The notes: a model not told the origin generated them from the letters alone. A DNA stretch of 52,634 bases from CAJXZP01 sp963974475 (GCA_963974475.1 CAXBCR010000024.1:1-52634), one strand, 5' to 3'; shown: positions 17,282-27,165, numbered from the stretch's first letter. Translations and numbers: made by a program.

Positions 17282-17674
17282 ATGATTGAACAAACCGCAT
17301 TGGAGACAACTATCTGGAATTATACCCCATATCCTAGCCCAATAGAAGAAACCCAACTGATTCCAAATGTGATATCGCTTGAAGTCCAAAAAAAACGTAA
17401 TTCTCAAAAGAAGGGAATTGCTTTACGATTTACTACCAAATTCACTTATGAAGACCATTTGATTCTGGAGTTTTCGGGAGAGCATTCGTATGTTATTGAT
17501 TTTAACGAAGATATTGACCGTGCAGAATTGCGAAAAATGATTCGAAATTCGTATCAAATGTTTAAGGATGCATTTGACTTTAAAAAGTTGAACACTACCC
17601 TAAATCAGCGAGAATTGCAACAATTCAAAGATTCGGAAGTAAATATGGATGGCATTTTGCCTATGCTTATTTAA
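17282..17674 (+). CDS. Hypothetical protein, 130 aa
   Basis: I do not recognise this protein. It is soluble and mixed alpha/beta, with a beta-rich middle (IALRFTTKFTYEDHLILEF) and a helical end (AELRKMIRNSYQMFKDAFDF). There is no signal peptide, membrane segment or motif. The start at 17282 is the first ATG after an AT-rich upstream region. The next gene on the same strand is an APC permease about 160 bp downstream of the stop. Confidence 0.65.
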   Translation: MIEQTALETTIWNYTPYPSPIEETQLIPNVISLEVQKKRNSQKKGIALRFTTKFTYEDHLILEFSGEHSYVIDFNEDIDRAELRKMIRNSYQMFKDAFDFKKLNTTLNQRELQQFKDSEVNMDGILPMLI

Positions 17675-17830
17675 TGCGACTTGCCTACTAAAACGGTGAG
17701 TTTTGAAGGTCTATTATTATCATTCTTCATTTCCTTTGTTGGACCATTTATATTCTCTGTTTCGAATCAAAAGGTTTCATTTTGCGGTAAATACCGTACC
17801 GTAAATTACATTTCTATTTTATCGTATTTC

Positions 17831-19156
17831 ATGAGTATCCATAGAAAAAGAAATAAAAGTTTAGGATTAACCGAATTAATTGCCATCGCTTTGGGCGGAA
17901 TGGTAGGTGGAGGAATATTCACCATTCTGGGAATTTCTGTCTCCATGATTGGAAACTTAACGCCCATTGCCATCATTATTGGCGGACTTATCGCTTCGCT
18001 GGCAGCATATTCTTATGTGAAACTGGGTTTATATTATAAGGATGAAGGCGCTACCTATTCATTCTACAAACGCACCTATCCTAACTCTCATTTTTCAGCT
18101 TCAGCCATCGGTTGGTTTATCATTTTTGGATACATAAGTACTTTGGCGTTATATGCCTACACATTTTCGTCTTATGCTATAAGTAGTACCGATTTTGCCG
18201 ATAATATTTGGATTAGAAAGTCCATAGCCATTGGAGTCATTGGTGTTTTTACGTTGATTAATGTATGGAGTGTGAATGGAATGGGCAAAATTGAAGACGT
18301 GATGGTTTACACCAAATTGGTTGTATTAACGGTTATCTCGGTAGTATTAATGCAGCATGGCACCACCGATTTTGGAACCTTTATAGACAACATGGCCTTA
18401 GACGCTGATAACTCTAGTGCCTTTTCCATTTTAATTGTTGCCTCCCTAACTTTTGTAGCCTACGAAGGGTTTCAATTAGTAATTAATGCGGTAAACGAAA
18501 TGACGCAACCCGAAAAGAATATTCCTAGAGCCATATATGCCGCCATTAGTTTAGCTGTACTCATTTATGTGGTCATTTCTACCGGTGCTTTATTCGCTAT
18601 TCCTACCGAAGAAATAATAAAAAATAAAGAGTATGCCCTTGCTGCAGGAGCCGGAAATGTGCTGGGAAGTCTTGGAACTAACCTTGTTATTCTGGGTGCT
18701 ATTCTAGCCACAAGTAGCGCAATTAGTGGAACCGTTTTTGGCTCATCTAGGCAAATGTCGGTGATTGCAAAAGATGGGTATTTCCCACATTGGTTATCCA
18801 TACGAAAGAATAACAGTCCTCAAAATGCTATCATCGGAATGGCTCTAATGGCCAGTATTTTAATATTAGTCGGTGGGCTTGAATTAATCCTTGAATTTGG
18901 TAGTATTACCTTTCTATTAGTATCGCTATTAATGGCGGTGGCAAATTATAAAATACGCACAAAGACAAACTCATCCCGTTTTCTTACCGGTTTATCCATT
19001 TTGGGTTTGGCTTTAGGCGGCATTCTTATTTTATACTATGAGTTTACCACCAAATGGGAACAGATGTTAGCCATAATCATACTATATAGTATTTTAGCTT
19101 TTGGAGCATGGACCTATTCCAAAAAACAAGATAAATTAAACGCTCTAAAAAATTAA
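17831..19156 (+). CDS. APC-superfamily amino acid permease
   Basis: The product is 441 residues from the start at 17831 (MSIHRKRNKSLGLTELIAIA). An upstream in-frame ATG at 17681 would add 50 residues with no resemblance to the family, so the later start is preferred. About 12 membrane helices are predicted. The glycine-rich unwound helix GGMVGGGIF is the APC signature for substrate amino-group binding, and AYEGFQLVINAVNEMTQPEK is the conserved helix 6 region. Amino acid or polyamine transport is expected; the specificity is unknown. The reductase gene follows 11 bases later. Confidence 0.88.
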   Translation: MSIHRKRNKSLGLTELIAIALGGMVGGGIFTILGISVSMIGNLTPIAIIIGGLIASLAAYSYVKLGLYYKDEGATYSFYKRTYPNSHFSASAIGWFIIFGYISTLALYAYTFSSYAISSTDFADNIWIRKSIAIGVIGVFTLINVWSVNGMGKIEDVMVYTKLVVLTVISVVLMQHGTTDFGTFIDNMALDADNSSAFSILIVASLTFVAYEGFQLVINAVNEMTQPEKNIPRAIYAAISLAVLIYVVISTGALFAIPTEEIIKNKEYALAAGAGNVLGSLGTNLVILGAILATSSAISGTVFGSSRQMSVIAKDGYFPHWLSIRKNNSPQNAIIGMALMASILILVGGLELILEFGSITFLLVSLLMAVANYKIRTKTNSSRFLTGLSILGLALGGILILYYEFTTKWEQMLAIIILYSILAFGAWTYSKKQDKLNALKN

Positions 19157-19167
19157 ACAGTACACCC

Positions 19168-19701
19168 ATGAAAAACAAAGTATTTATTGCCACTAGTTTA
19201 GATGGCTACATAGCCGATGCGAATGGAGGAATTGAATGGTTGCACGCTATTCCTAATCCGGACAATGATGATATGGGCTATAGCGAGTTTATGACCGGAA
19301 TAGATGCTTTGATAATGGGACGCACCACTTTTGAAATTGTGTGCGGTTTTGATATGGAATGGCCGTATCAAATACCGGTTTTTGTACTTAGTAATTCCTT
19401 GACCAGCCTTCCTGAAAAATTCAACGGAAAAGTGGAATTAGTGAAAGGCGAATTGACGCAAATTCTTGACCACATTCATTCCAAAGGATTTAAAAACCTC
19501 TATATAGATGGTGGTAGAACCATTCAAAGTTTTTTGCGAGAAGATTTGATTGACGAAATCACCATTACGCTTATTCCCTATTTATTGGGAGACGGAATAC
19601 CTTTATTCGCCAATTTACCAAAAAAATTAGATTTTGAATGTGTGAATTCAAAAATCTATCTGGACAAAGTGGTACAAAATAGATTTGTTCGGAATCGGTA
19701 A
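19168..19701 (+). CDS. Dihydrofolate reductase / RibD C-terminal family protein
   Basis: The 177-residue single-domain protein carries MKNKVFIATSLDGYIADANG at the start, GIDALIMGRTTFEIV in the middle and KNLYIDGGRTIQSFL plus DEITITLIPYLLGDGIPLF toward the end. These are the conserved blocks of the RibD_C/YwjB-like NADPH-dependent reductase family. The true substrate of these short homologs is usually unknown. It lies 11 bases after the permease and is probably cotranscribed with it. Confidence 0.88.
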   Translation: MKNKVFIATSLDGYIADANGGIEWLHAIPNPDNDDMGYSEFMTGIDALIMGRTTFEIVCGFDMEWPYQIPVFVLSNSLTSLPEKFNGKVELVKGELTQILDHIHSKGFKNLYIDGGRTIQSFLREDLIDEITITLIPYLLGDGIPLFANLPKKLDFECVNSKIYLDKVVQNRFVRNR

Positions 19702-19944
19702 TTTCATATTCTTTAAAATTAATTTTTAGGAAACCCTTCCACTCTATTGTTTTGGAAATAATAGTTTCCTCTTTATCCAATTTTAGTGTGATTCTGGACT
19801 ATTTTGAGTCCTAAACCCTTTATTTAACAAGCCATTCACAATCTTTACATTTCATTTAAATTTGGGACTATACCTGTGATGTATTTTGTGAAAAATTAAA
19901 TATTCGAACCTGGCTATCATCAAAATGGTCATAAATTATACACG

Positions 19945-20865
19945 ATGAGAATTGCAAAAACGATAGGAATAATGGCATTTACCCAACTGGGAATTTTAAC
20001 CTCATGTGCCCAAAATGACGAATCCAATTTTATAGAAAAAACGAAAACGGAGGCTACTCCAGTTAAAAAAACGGTTGAAAAACCCACCAACGAGTATGGC
20101 GGTTGGTATTGCCCAGATAACTTAGGCGGATTTCCTGCGGTAGATTTAGCTGAACTTCATACCATTCCAGTAGTGGTAGGCAGATTACCCACCCGAGAAG
20201 AAACGCGAAATGGCACCTCACTACTCTACTTCGATTCGGAAAAATACCCAGAGGCAAAACCGGTGGATATTACCTTACCAAAAGTGGCTAGGTATTACAA
20301 CAAAAACACCCAAAAGAATGAGGTTATCGTGGTCATTCAAGCCGTGGAGGTGGACAACGATACTGTGGTTGGTTTCCGCTACCTCAATGGTGGAAATGGG
20401 TCGGCATGGTATAGCGAAATCGCTTTTTTATCGGATACGGAAGTTCAGCAAATGGGCGCTACGCCATTTGTAGCCATCAACACCGATTTGAAAACCACCC
20501 CAGAAAAAATATGGGAAGTAATCACAAATCCGAAGTATGCAAAAGAGCTAGGCGCAGCGCTTAATGAAAATACAATGATGGAATCGGATTGGAAAGAAAA
20601 TCCGATGGTGTACATCAAAAATAAAGCGGGAGATATCATCGCTAAAGGTCACATCACCATCGCTTGGGAAAACACCTATTTTCAAATTGATTACGATTTA
20701 GACGGAGTCCAATACGTAGAGAAATTTTTTATGAGTCAGAATCAAGATACCCAATCCACACAATTTCGAGTGGTGGCAGGTCCGTTTGCAACTGATTTCG
20801 AATCCAAAAAAATGGATTGGAATAATTGGTATGCCAAAGTGAAGGAATTAAGTGAAAAATTGTAG
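19945..20865 (+). CDS. Lipoprotein with C-terminal SRPBCC-like domain
   Basis: The 306-residue protein starts MRIAKTIGIMAFTQLGILTSC, giving lipobox LTSC at C21. Residues 50-170 form an uncharacterised secreted domain, with GGWYCPDNLGGFPAVDLAEL near its start. Residues about 175-300 resemble an AHSA1/START-type SRPBCC fold (DLKTTPEKIWEVITNPKYAK is the usual opening helix after the first strand), which is unusual outside the cytosol. Such folds bind hydrophobic ligands. A TAAATTTG -7-like element lies near 19857. The function is unknown. Confidence 0.65.
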   Translation: MRIAKTIGIMAFTQLGILTSCAQNDESNFIEKTKTEATPVKKTVEKPTNEYGGWYCPDNLGGFPAVDLAELHTIPVVVGRLPTREETRNGTSLLYFDSEKYPEAKPVDITLPKVARYYNKNTQKNEVIVVIQAVEVDNDTVVGFRYLNGGNGSAWYSEIAFLSDTEVQQMGATPFVAINTDLKTTPEKIWEVITNPKYAKELGAALNENTMMESDWKENPMVYIKNKAGDIIAKGHITIAWENTYFQIDYDLDGVQYVEKFFMSQNQDTQSTQFRVVAGPFATDFESKKMDWNNWYAKVKELSEKL

Positions 20866-20931
20866 CACAGGTGTGTCCTTATATGATTGTTATCAATTAC
20901 CCTTACTTTTAAAGCAGATTAAAACACATTT

Positions 20932-21516
20932 ATGATTAGAAATATTCTTTGCACCGTCCTGTTAAGCATACTCACTTTAGTAGGATTTGCTACAGAACAT
21001 GATTCCGTTTTGGTAGCTCCCAATAATTGGATAGCCGAAATAATTCCATTTCCACTGGGGTTTGCACGTGAAATTGAATTTACCGGAATTGAAGACTTGC
21101 GCTTTGCTCCGCATTGGTCTGATTCTACCAGTGAGGCGTTTTGGACGTATGCATTTGTGTGGTATATCGACCAAATACAACCCATGACCGAGGAAAGTTT
21201 GACGCATAATTTCAATTTATATTACGATGGATTAATGGGCGTAAATGACGCTCCACCATCCGGAAATCAGCCTAATTCAAAATTGGAAAAAACAATAACT
21301 ACATTCCACAAAACACCAAATGGATTTACAGGTGAAATGCGCGTTTACGACCGCTTTTTCACCAAGCATTATATGACGCTCTACATTCAAGTAACCCAAA
21401 GAATATGCGCTAAAACCAAGAAACAAATTATTAGATGCAACATTTCACCAAAACAAATGAGTCATTCGATATGGAATATATTTAAAAATGTAACCGAAGA
21501 GGTGAACTGCCCGTAA
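20932..21516 (+). CDS. Secreted hypothetical protein, 194 aa
   Basis: The N-terminus MIRNILCTVLLSILTLVGFA is a signal peptide, probably cleaved after GFA. The mature part has GFAREIEFTGIEDLRFAPHW and an aromatic stretch AFWTYAFVWYIDQIQ, and ends with VNCP. The cysteines near the C-terminus (RICAKT, IIRCNI, VNCP) may form a disulfide in the periplasm. I do not recognise the family. It lies 66 bases after the SRPBCC lipoprotein on the same strand and could share its transcript. Confidence 0.65.
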   Translation: MIRNILCTVLLSILTLVGFATEHDSVLVAPNNWIAEIIPFPLGFAREIEFTGIEDLRFAPHWSDSTSEAFWTYAFVWYIDQIQPMTEESLTHNFNLYYDGLMGVNDAPPSGNQPNSKLEKTITTFHKTPNGFTGEMRVYDRFFTKHYMTLYIQVTQRICAKTKKQIIRCNISPKQMSHSIWNIFKNVTEEVNCP

Positions 21517-21732
21517 TTATAATTGGGAGCAATCCTACAAAAGTCGCTACTAGAATTCCAAAAGACAGGATGGTTACTAGCAGTTTTTAATAAATAACTA
21601 GCTTTTCTTAACCCAATCCCTCAGATTAAACTCCTTACAATATACTGAAAACAAACATATTACAATTATAATCATGAGCTAAGCCACTATTTTTTCCTGT
21701 TTCACATCAGGTTTTAACCCCCAAAACCGCCT

Positions 21733-21740
21733 TACTTTTG
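21733..21740 (+). promoter_or_regulatory. -7 promoter element of the 123-aa gene
   Basis: TACTTTTG is an exact match to TAnnTTTG, 18 bases before the ATG at 21759. No clear TTG -33 box was found at the usual distance. Confidence 0.5.
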
Positions 21741-21758
21741 TAATGTAATAAAGATGAA

Positions 21759-22130
21759 ATGATTTCAACGAATTTTAATACATATACCAATATTCTAGAA
21801 ACAAAATTTACGGAATTTGTTACCCTAAAAGAGGTGGTTGATTACATACGAGTAACCAAAAACAACCAAGAATACCCTCGGCATTTAACCATTATGACGG
21901 ATGCGAAATTTGCCATTTTTGACTTTTCCATTCACGATGTGGAAACCATCATTAGTGAAAACGAACAGTCGTTAGAAAAATACGATAGTATTACCGATGC
22001 AATTGTGGTAGTTGACCCTAAAAACACGGCTATTTCTATTTTATACAAAGATTTTGCAAAGAACCCTAAATACAATTTCAACGTTTTTTCTACCACCCAT
22101 TCTGCAGAAGCTTGGTTACTTAATAATTAA
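21759..22130 (+). CDS. Hypothetical protein, possibly SpoIIAA/STAS-like
   Basis: The 123-residue soluble protein alternates strands and helices (RHLTIMTDAKFAIFDFSIHD, then DAIVVVDPKNTAISILYKDF and a terminal STTHSAEAWLLNN). The ending 'FSTxxxAxxWL' recalls the short SpoIIAA/STAS-like proteins common in Bacteroidota. This assignment is tentative. It has its own -7 promoter element. The MscS gene follows after 130 bp. Confidence 0.65.
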   Translation: MISTNFNTYTNILETKFTEFVTLKEVVDYIRVTKNNQEYPRHLTIMTDAKFAIFDFSIHDVETIISENEQSLEKYDSITDAIVVVDPKNTAISILYKDFAKNPKYNFNVFSTTHSAEAWLLNN

Positions 22131-22260
22131 TTTGGAGTAGTTATATTTATGTAAATCGCAGTATTTTTACACGGTAAAAAACAGCTAGCTGATTCCATAC
22201 CGTAGGCGTTATTTTAGCCCGTTTTTTTTCAATCAATACGCATCGAAAAATCAATGTTTC

Positions 22261-23118
22261 ATGGATAAAATAATAGAGTTCTTAAATTTCGAATTAATTA
22301 ATATCGGAGCATATCAGATACGAGTATATAGTTTGGTTAGCATCCTTGTTATTTTCTTCAGCACAAAACTGGTGCTTTGGCTCATGCAAAAAGCGATATA
22401 TCGCGCCACACACGTTAGAAATTTCGACAAAGGGTCAACCTACGCATTATTTCAAATTGTTAGATACGTTATTTGGATCATTTCAATAGGATTTATTTTA
22501 GAATCCATTGGGATAGAAGTTACCGTATTGATAGCGGGTTCTGCTGCATTATTGGTGGGTGTTGGATTAGGGCTACAACAAACGTTTAATGATATTCTTT
22601 CTGGAATAATTTTACTATCTGAACAGTCCATTAAAATAGATGATGTATTAGAAATTGATGGTGATGTAGTGCAAATTCAAAGCATCGGACTACGTACATC
22701 TACGGGACTAAATAGAGATGATATTTCAGTCATAATACCGAATTCGTCTATCACCACTAGTAAGGTAATTAACTGGAGTCATCAAACCAAAGAAACGCGA
22801 TTTAGGATTGAGGTAGGTGTAGCTTATGGAAGCGATATTGATTTAGTTATTCGATTGCTAGAAGAAAGTGCTTCAGAACACCCTGATGTATCTGAAAAAT
22901 CACGCACCGAAGCACGACTAATGAGTTTTGGTAATTCATCCTTAGACTTGGAGGTGCTCTTTTTCAGTACTAAAATTTTCCGAATTAATAAAGTGAAAAG
23001 CGATATTAGAAGAAGCATAAATCGAAAATTTGCCGCGAATTCAGTTTCTATTCCATTTCCGCAAATGGATCTTCACTTAAAATCGAATGACACGTTAACG
23101 AATACTCAAAATAAATAA
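22261..23118 (+). CDS. Small mechanosensitive channel, MscS family
   Basis: The 285-residue protein has three membrane segments (about 22-44, 60-83, 88-112). The pore-lining helix region is LIAGSAALLVGVGLGLQQTFNDILSGIILL, with the alternating Gly/Ala pattern of MscS TM3, followed by the beta domain (IKIDDVLEIDGDVVQIQSIG and RTSTGLNRDDISVIIPNSSI) and the alpha/beta cytosolic domain. The length matches E. coli MscS (286). It releases solutes on osmotic downshock. The minus-strand ORF overlapping its 3' end is probably spurious. Confidence 0.92.
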   Translation: MDKIIEFLNFELINIGAYQIRVYSLVSILVIFFSTKLVLWLMQKAIYRATHVRNFDKGSTYALFQIVRYVIWIISIGFILESIGIEVTVLIAGSAALLVGVGLGLQQTFNDILSGIILLSEQSIKIDDVLEIDGDVVQIQSIGLRTSTGLNRDDISVIIPNSSITTSKVINWSHQTKETRFRIEVGVAYGSDIDLVIRLLEESASEHPDVSEKSRTEARLMSFGNSSLDLEVLFFSTKIFRINKVKSDIRRSINRKFAANSVSIPFPQMDLHLKSNDTLTNTQNK

Positions 23119-23375
23119 CGGTCCAATTACGCAATCAAATATTTGTAATTCATATTTTTTACTCGGTTTATTTGAGTAAAAAGCATGCTTGGCAATGTTT
23201 CTGAAATATGTTTTATGGGTAACCAATAGCTTTCTATTATTTGTAACAATATACCATGTATCACAAGGGTTATCTCCATCATTATCAGCCAAATTAAAAT
23301 GAAATAGGAAGATAATTATTTTGTTACACTTTTTAATGAAATCTAAAGAATAACGTATAAAAAAGTTCAGTAATT

Positions 23376-25193
23376 TTGAGACGTTTTAATAAAGACGATT
23401 CAATATTCTTAAAAACAATTCAATTGAAAAAAATAATAGAAACAAAGAGTAAACTAAATCAGCTTGCATCTACAGCAATATGTGGGAATGATATTAGTTC
23501 GTCCGTTTTATATGTGTCCGCTTTAGCTATTGCATTTGCTGGACAATATGCTTGGATTACCCTACTAATAGTATCGCTGGTACTTTTTCTTTTTCGGAAA
23601 ATTTATGGCGAGGTAGTTGGTGCCTTACCCTTAAATGGTGGCGCGTATAACGCCTTGTTAAATACCACTAGTAAATTTACCGCATCATTTGCGGCCACAC
23701 TTACGCTGCTATCCTATATGGCCACAGCCGTGATTTCTAGTAATGAAGCAATTCATTATTTGCATCACTTAATTCCTGGAATGCCAATTATTCCTGTAAC
23801 CATAGGCCTTTTAGCGTTATTCGCTGGTTTGGCTATTGGCGGTATTTCTGAATCGGCTAAGGTGGCTATCGGTATTTTTATTTTTCACCTCTCCTCACTG
23901 GTTATATTGAGTGGGTTCATAGTCTTTTTCTTACTACAAAATGGGGTTGACATCCTATTCCAAAACTGGTACTTTGAAGGTACAGGAAGTGTAACCAAAG
24001 CAATTTTTCTAGGATTTGCAGCCTCCATGTTAGGCGTTTCTGGATTTGAAAGTTCGGCCAACTTTGTAGAAGAACAAGAAAAAGGCGTTTTTCCGAAAAC
24101 TTTAAGAAATATGTGGGGAATTGTAAGTATCATCAACCCACTAATGGCGGTTTTTGCTTTGGCTTTATTTGCTATACCGGTATTGCAAGGAGAAAATTTT
24201 CAAAACACGTTGCTAATTGAAATGGGTAATTATGTAGGCGGAGAATGGGTAGCTAGTTTAATTTCTATCGATGCGTTTTTGGTATTAAGTGGAGCGGTAT
24301 TAACTAGTTTTGTTGGGGTTACCGGACTTTTAGAACGAATGACTTTAGACCGAATTATGCCTCCCTATTTCTTGAAAAAGAATAAACGAGGTAGCTCGTA
24401 TCGCATCATTATTATGTTTCTAATACTTTCGGTATCTGTGTTATTAATTACCAATGGGAATGTGAAATTATTAGCAGGGGTTTATACCATCTCTTTCCTA
24501 TCGGTGATGGCATTATTCGGTATCGGAAACATCCTTTTGAAAGTAAAACGAAGTAGCTTACCTAGAGACGAAAAAGCACCATGGCTTTCTGTAATTGTGG
24601 CAATTATCGCTGTTATTTTTGCGCTAGTGGGTAATATTACCATGCCAGCAAAAGATGGCGCGGCTAGTAACATTAGCGTGTTTTTATACTATTTCGTTCC
24701 CTCCATCCTTTTTATTCTAATGATGTTGAATAGAACCGTTTTATTAAAATTAGTATTATCGGTTATTGATGCAATTTTCAATCCAGTTAGAAGATATATA
24801 GCCAAATTAGATAGAAACATTCAACAAACTATTGATAGCATTAACGGGCAAGAATTTGTATTCTTCACCAAAGGAGATAATATAGCAACCTTAAACCGAG
24901 TAATGCTTTATATCACTAAGAATGAACATACCAAAAAAATCAAAATTGTAATCATTGTAAATGATACATTTAAATTACCCAGTAAACTAACGGAAGAAAT
25001 TGATTTTCTGAATCGTGAATACCCAGAAATTGAAATTGAATTTGTGGTGGAAGAAGGTAAATTCTCGCCTCAACTAATTCAAAAATTATCGGATAAATGG
25101 AATATTCCAATCAACTTCATGTTTATTGGCTCTCCAAGTAATAAGTTTCAATATAAAGTAGAAGATTTGGGTGGCGTTCGATTAATTATTTAA
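23376..25193 (+). CDS. APC-family permease with C-terminal cytosolic domain
   Basis: The product is up to 605 residues. There is no ATG before residue 110, so translation must start at a TTG, either 23376 or 23424 (the latter giving LKKIIETKSKLNQLAST). The APC core has about 12 helices. The first unwound helix region is LASTAICGNDISSSVLYVSA, and GALPLNGGAYNALLNTTSK and LGVSGFESSANFVEEQEKG are APC hallmarks. Residues about 470-605 form a soluble alpha/beta tail (FVFFTKGDNIATLNRVMLYI, KIKIVIIVNDTFKLP) that may be a regulatory domain. The substrate is unknown. Confidence 0.85.
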   Translation: MRRFNKDDSIFLKTIQLKKIIETKSKLNQLASTAICGNDISSSVLYVSALAIAFAGQYAWITLLIVSLVLFLFRKIYGEVVGALPLNGGAYNALLNTTSKFTASFAATLTLLSYMATAVISSNEAIHYLHHLIPGMPIIPVTIGLLALFAGLAIGGISESAKVAIGIFIFHLSSLVILSGFIVFFLLQNGVDILFQNWYFEGTGSVTKAIFLGFAASMLGVSGFESSANFVEEQEKGVFPKTLRNMWGIVSIINPLMAVFALALFAIPVLQGENFQNTLLIEMGNYVGGEWVASLISIDAFLVLSGAVLTSFVGVTGLLERMTLDRIMPPYFLKKNKRGSSYRIIIMFLILSVSVLLITNGNVKLLAGVYTISFLSVMALFGIGNILLKVKRSSLPRDEKAPWLSVIVAIIAVIFALVGNITMPAKDGAASNISVFLYYFVPSILFILMMLNRTVLLKLVLSVIDAIFNPVRRYIAKLDRNIQQTIDSINGQEFVFFTKGDNIATLNRVMLYITKNEHTKKIKIVIIVNDTFKLPSKLTEEIDFLNREYPEIEIEFVVEEGKFSPQLIQKLSDKWNIPINFMFIGSPSNKFQYKVEDLGGVRLII

Positions 25194-25237
25194 TGGATTT
25201 AAGATTTATTTAAACATCTTAATATCAAAGAAATAAT

Positions 25238-25450
25238 ATGTACCCGTATCACAATAAAATTAAACAACGCATAAAAAACAATGAACTTACAGGGTATGAG
25301 TATGTGGCCAAATACAAAGCTATTTCGCCATGTCTTCTACTCTATTTTTCTTCCGACCCGCAAGTAAGCCCCATTCGTGAACATCGTTTTGAAGAATACC
25401 AAGTTTTGCTGCCAAAAGGAATTGGAGGTGACCGTTTAAGCCTTAGTTAA
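25238..25450 (+). CDS. Small conserved hypothetical protein, 70 aa
   Basis: The short protein begins MYPYHNKIKQRIKNNELTGY and contains SPCLLLYFSSDPQVSPIREH. From memory, similar 70-residue proteins opening MYPYHN and carrying a P-I-R-x-H/Y-R-F-E-E-Y motif recur across Bacteroidota and Firmicutes, without known function. It starts 45 bases after the permease stop and is probably cotranscribed with it. No membrane segment or signal is seen. Confidence 0.65.
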   Translation: MYPYHNKIKQRIKNNELTGYEYVAKYKAISPCLLLYFSSDPQVSPIREHRFEEYQVLLPKGIGGDRLSLS

Positions 25451-25506
25451 GCGTGTTTAATATTCTAATTTACAAGCCTAGTAAGTTTGGTATTCATTAT
25501 TCTCGC

Positions 25507-27099
25507 TTATTTTACAACCAACATTACTTTTTTAGATACATCACCAGAAATGGTTTTCACTATATAAACTCCCATAGGCAAGTGAGCTGTACTTATTTGA
25601 GTTCGTGAATTATTGACTTGTTCGTAATGCATCAATTCGCCCAGTACAGAATAAATTTCCACATCAAATCTAGCTTGGTTTTCCCAAGAAACAACAAAAT
25701 TATGTGTCGCAGGATTTGGATACACCATTGGGTTCTTTGCATTAGCTAATTCTAGAGTGGATACTAGTCCCCAGTTTCCTTTTAAATCTACGGTAACCGT
25801 TGCCATACCCGTTGCATCGGTTTTGAATGTGAGTTGCTCAGCCACCGTTGCATTGGAGGTTGGCGTTACAACAAGAACGATTTCCATTCCTTCTCCGGGA
25901 AGCAAACTCACATCGTTCATGGATTGTGCAAAGCTATAATTTGCTGTATTTGAAATAGCAAAATTCGTAAGGTTCACTGTATCATTTCCGGTATTTACAA
26001 CACTTAGCGTCCATTTAGTACTATCAATACTAGCGCCCATATCTATTTCATTTCTGGACACGTATAGTGACTTTACTGAAGGTGCGATGGATGTACCTAC
26101 AATTTTATTAATTCGTTTTAAAAATTGCGGGTAATCAATGAATGGATTCCGATTATTTTGGAAGGTGTAGATTTCGTTATTTCGTTGAATTTCTTTAGCT
26201 GATGGCGCATGTTGGTTAAACCAAGTCCTCAAAATAGCTTCTTGACCTTGCACATGATTAGAATAATCTTGGTAACGAATCACAAAGTAAAATAAGGCGC
26301 GAGCCACAGCACCTTTATGGTCGTCACGGGGTTCAAATTTGCCGCCACCCAATTTAGATCCACCCACACTCCAAGTTGGCGAACCGGAAACTACTCCAAA
26401 AGGGAGGTTACTTCTTCTCCCATTTGCAGTTACATCGGTAGAAAATAAATGATGCACATCACTTCGCATCGGTAAGTTTTTATTAAAAAAGCCTTGCGGG
26501 AAAGTATGTTCAGTATTAAAACTATTTGAATTTGCACCCGACCTTGTATTAAAAGTAGCTACTCTGCCCGTATATACACAGGTTACATCGCCATTCACAT
26601 TATCCAAAGTTCCATACATTTCATCTCTTGATGCATTGTAAGAATGTTGGACAAAACCTTGCGCTAACCTCACCTTTAAAGCTGATTTTAAATCCTGTTC
26701 ATTTTTGTTGTAGGTAGAAGAATAATACGAATTCAAAAACTTCCCTTTCCCTGTAAGGTTTATTACGTAATCACCCCGAAAGTCTGTTTTTAAAACCGCC
26801 ACCATTTGGTGTAAAATGTTTTGCTCTGGCTCAAAATACACCCAAATTGCATGGCTAGTTCCTGCATTCATGGTAAAGACAGAATCCTTTACAAAAAAGG
26901 GCTTTTTTCCATAAATAGAAAAAACGTCCACTCCAGTTACACCCACATCATAACCAGTTGAATTATCCAAAGTAATGCTGATACTATCCAGATGGGTATA
27001 ATAAACGGATTGAAAGTCTAAAGACTCATTAGAAATACTAAAAGGCTGTGCAAAAGCAAATGCCGGAAGTAGTGAAAATAATACAAATAACCTTTTCAT
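25507..27099 (-). CDS. Secreted endonuclease I with T9SS sorting domain
   Basis: The 530-residue protein has the signal peptide MKRLFVLFSLLPAFAFAQP and an N-terminal Ig-like region (20-135). An endonuclease I domain follows (about 140-340), with NTEHTFPQGFFNK, SDVHHLFSTDVTANGRRSNL and ALFYFVIRYQD. A second Ig-like region (about 345-450) precedes a type A T9SS C-terminal domain (NPMVYPNPATHNFVVSWENQ to the KKVMLVVK end). It is a predicted extracellular, possibly cell-surface, nonspecific nuclease that could scavenge DNA. A TACATTTG -7 element lies 24 bases upstream. Confidence 0.93.
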   Translation of the reverse strand: MKRLFVLFSLLPAFAFAQPFSISNESLDFQSVYYTHLDSISITLDNSTGYDVGVTGVDVFSIYGKKPFFVKDSVFTMNAGTSHAIWVYFEPEQNILHQMVAVLKTDFRGDYVINLTGKGKFLNSYYSSTYNKNEQDLKSALKVRLAQGFVQHSYNASRDEMYGTLDNVNGDVTCVYTGRVATFNTRSGANSNSFNTEHTFPQGFFNKNLPMRSDVHHLFSTDVTANGRRSNLPFGVVSGSPTWSVGGSKLGGGKFEPRDDHKGAVARALFYFVIRYQDYSNHVQGQEAILRTWFNQHAPSAKEIQRNNEIYTFQNNRNPFIDYPQFLKRINKIVGTSIAPSVKSLYVSRNEIDMGASIDSTKWTLSVVNTGNDTVNLTNFAISNTANYSFAQSMNDVSLLPGEGMEIVLVVTPTSNATVAEQLTFKTDATGMATVTVDLKGNWGLVSTLELANAKNPMVYPNPATHNFVVSWENQARFDVEIYSVLGELMHYEQVNNSRTQISTAHLPMGVYIVKTISGDVSKKVMLVVK

Positions 27100-27122
27100 A
27101 TAATGGGATTTTTTTGAGGCTT

Positions 27123-27130
27123 CAAATGTA
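27123..27130 (-). promoter_or_regulatory. -7 promoter element of the endonuclease gene
   Basis: On the minus strand TACATTTG matches TAnnTTTG exactly and lies 24 bases before the start at 27099. It sits in the 66-bp divergent gap shared with the ABC-F gene. Confidence 0.5.
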
Positions 27131-27165
27131 CGTTAAATATCGAATTTCTTTGATACGATAAAAGT

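Noticed and set aside
17681..17830. 50-residue N-terminal extension of the first APC permease
   Set aside because: The extra residues do not resemble the family and precede a typical start, MSIHRKRNKSLGLTELIAIA. The stretch is better read as the intergenic region.
23095..23292. Minus-strand 65-residue ORF between the MscS and APC genes
   Set aside because: It starts with TTG, overlaps the 3' end of MscS, and no family was recognised. The frame stays open further upstream, so a decayed gene cannot be excluded, but support is too weak for a call.
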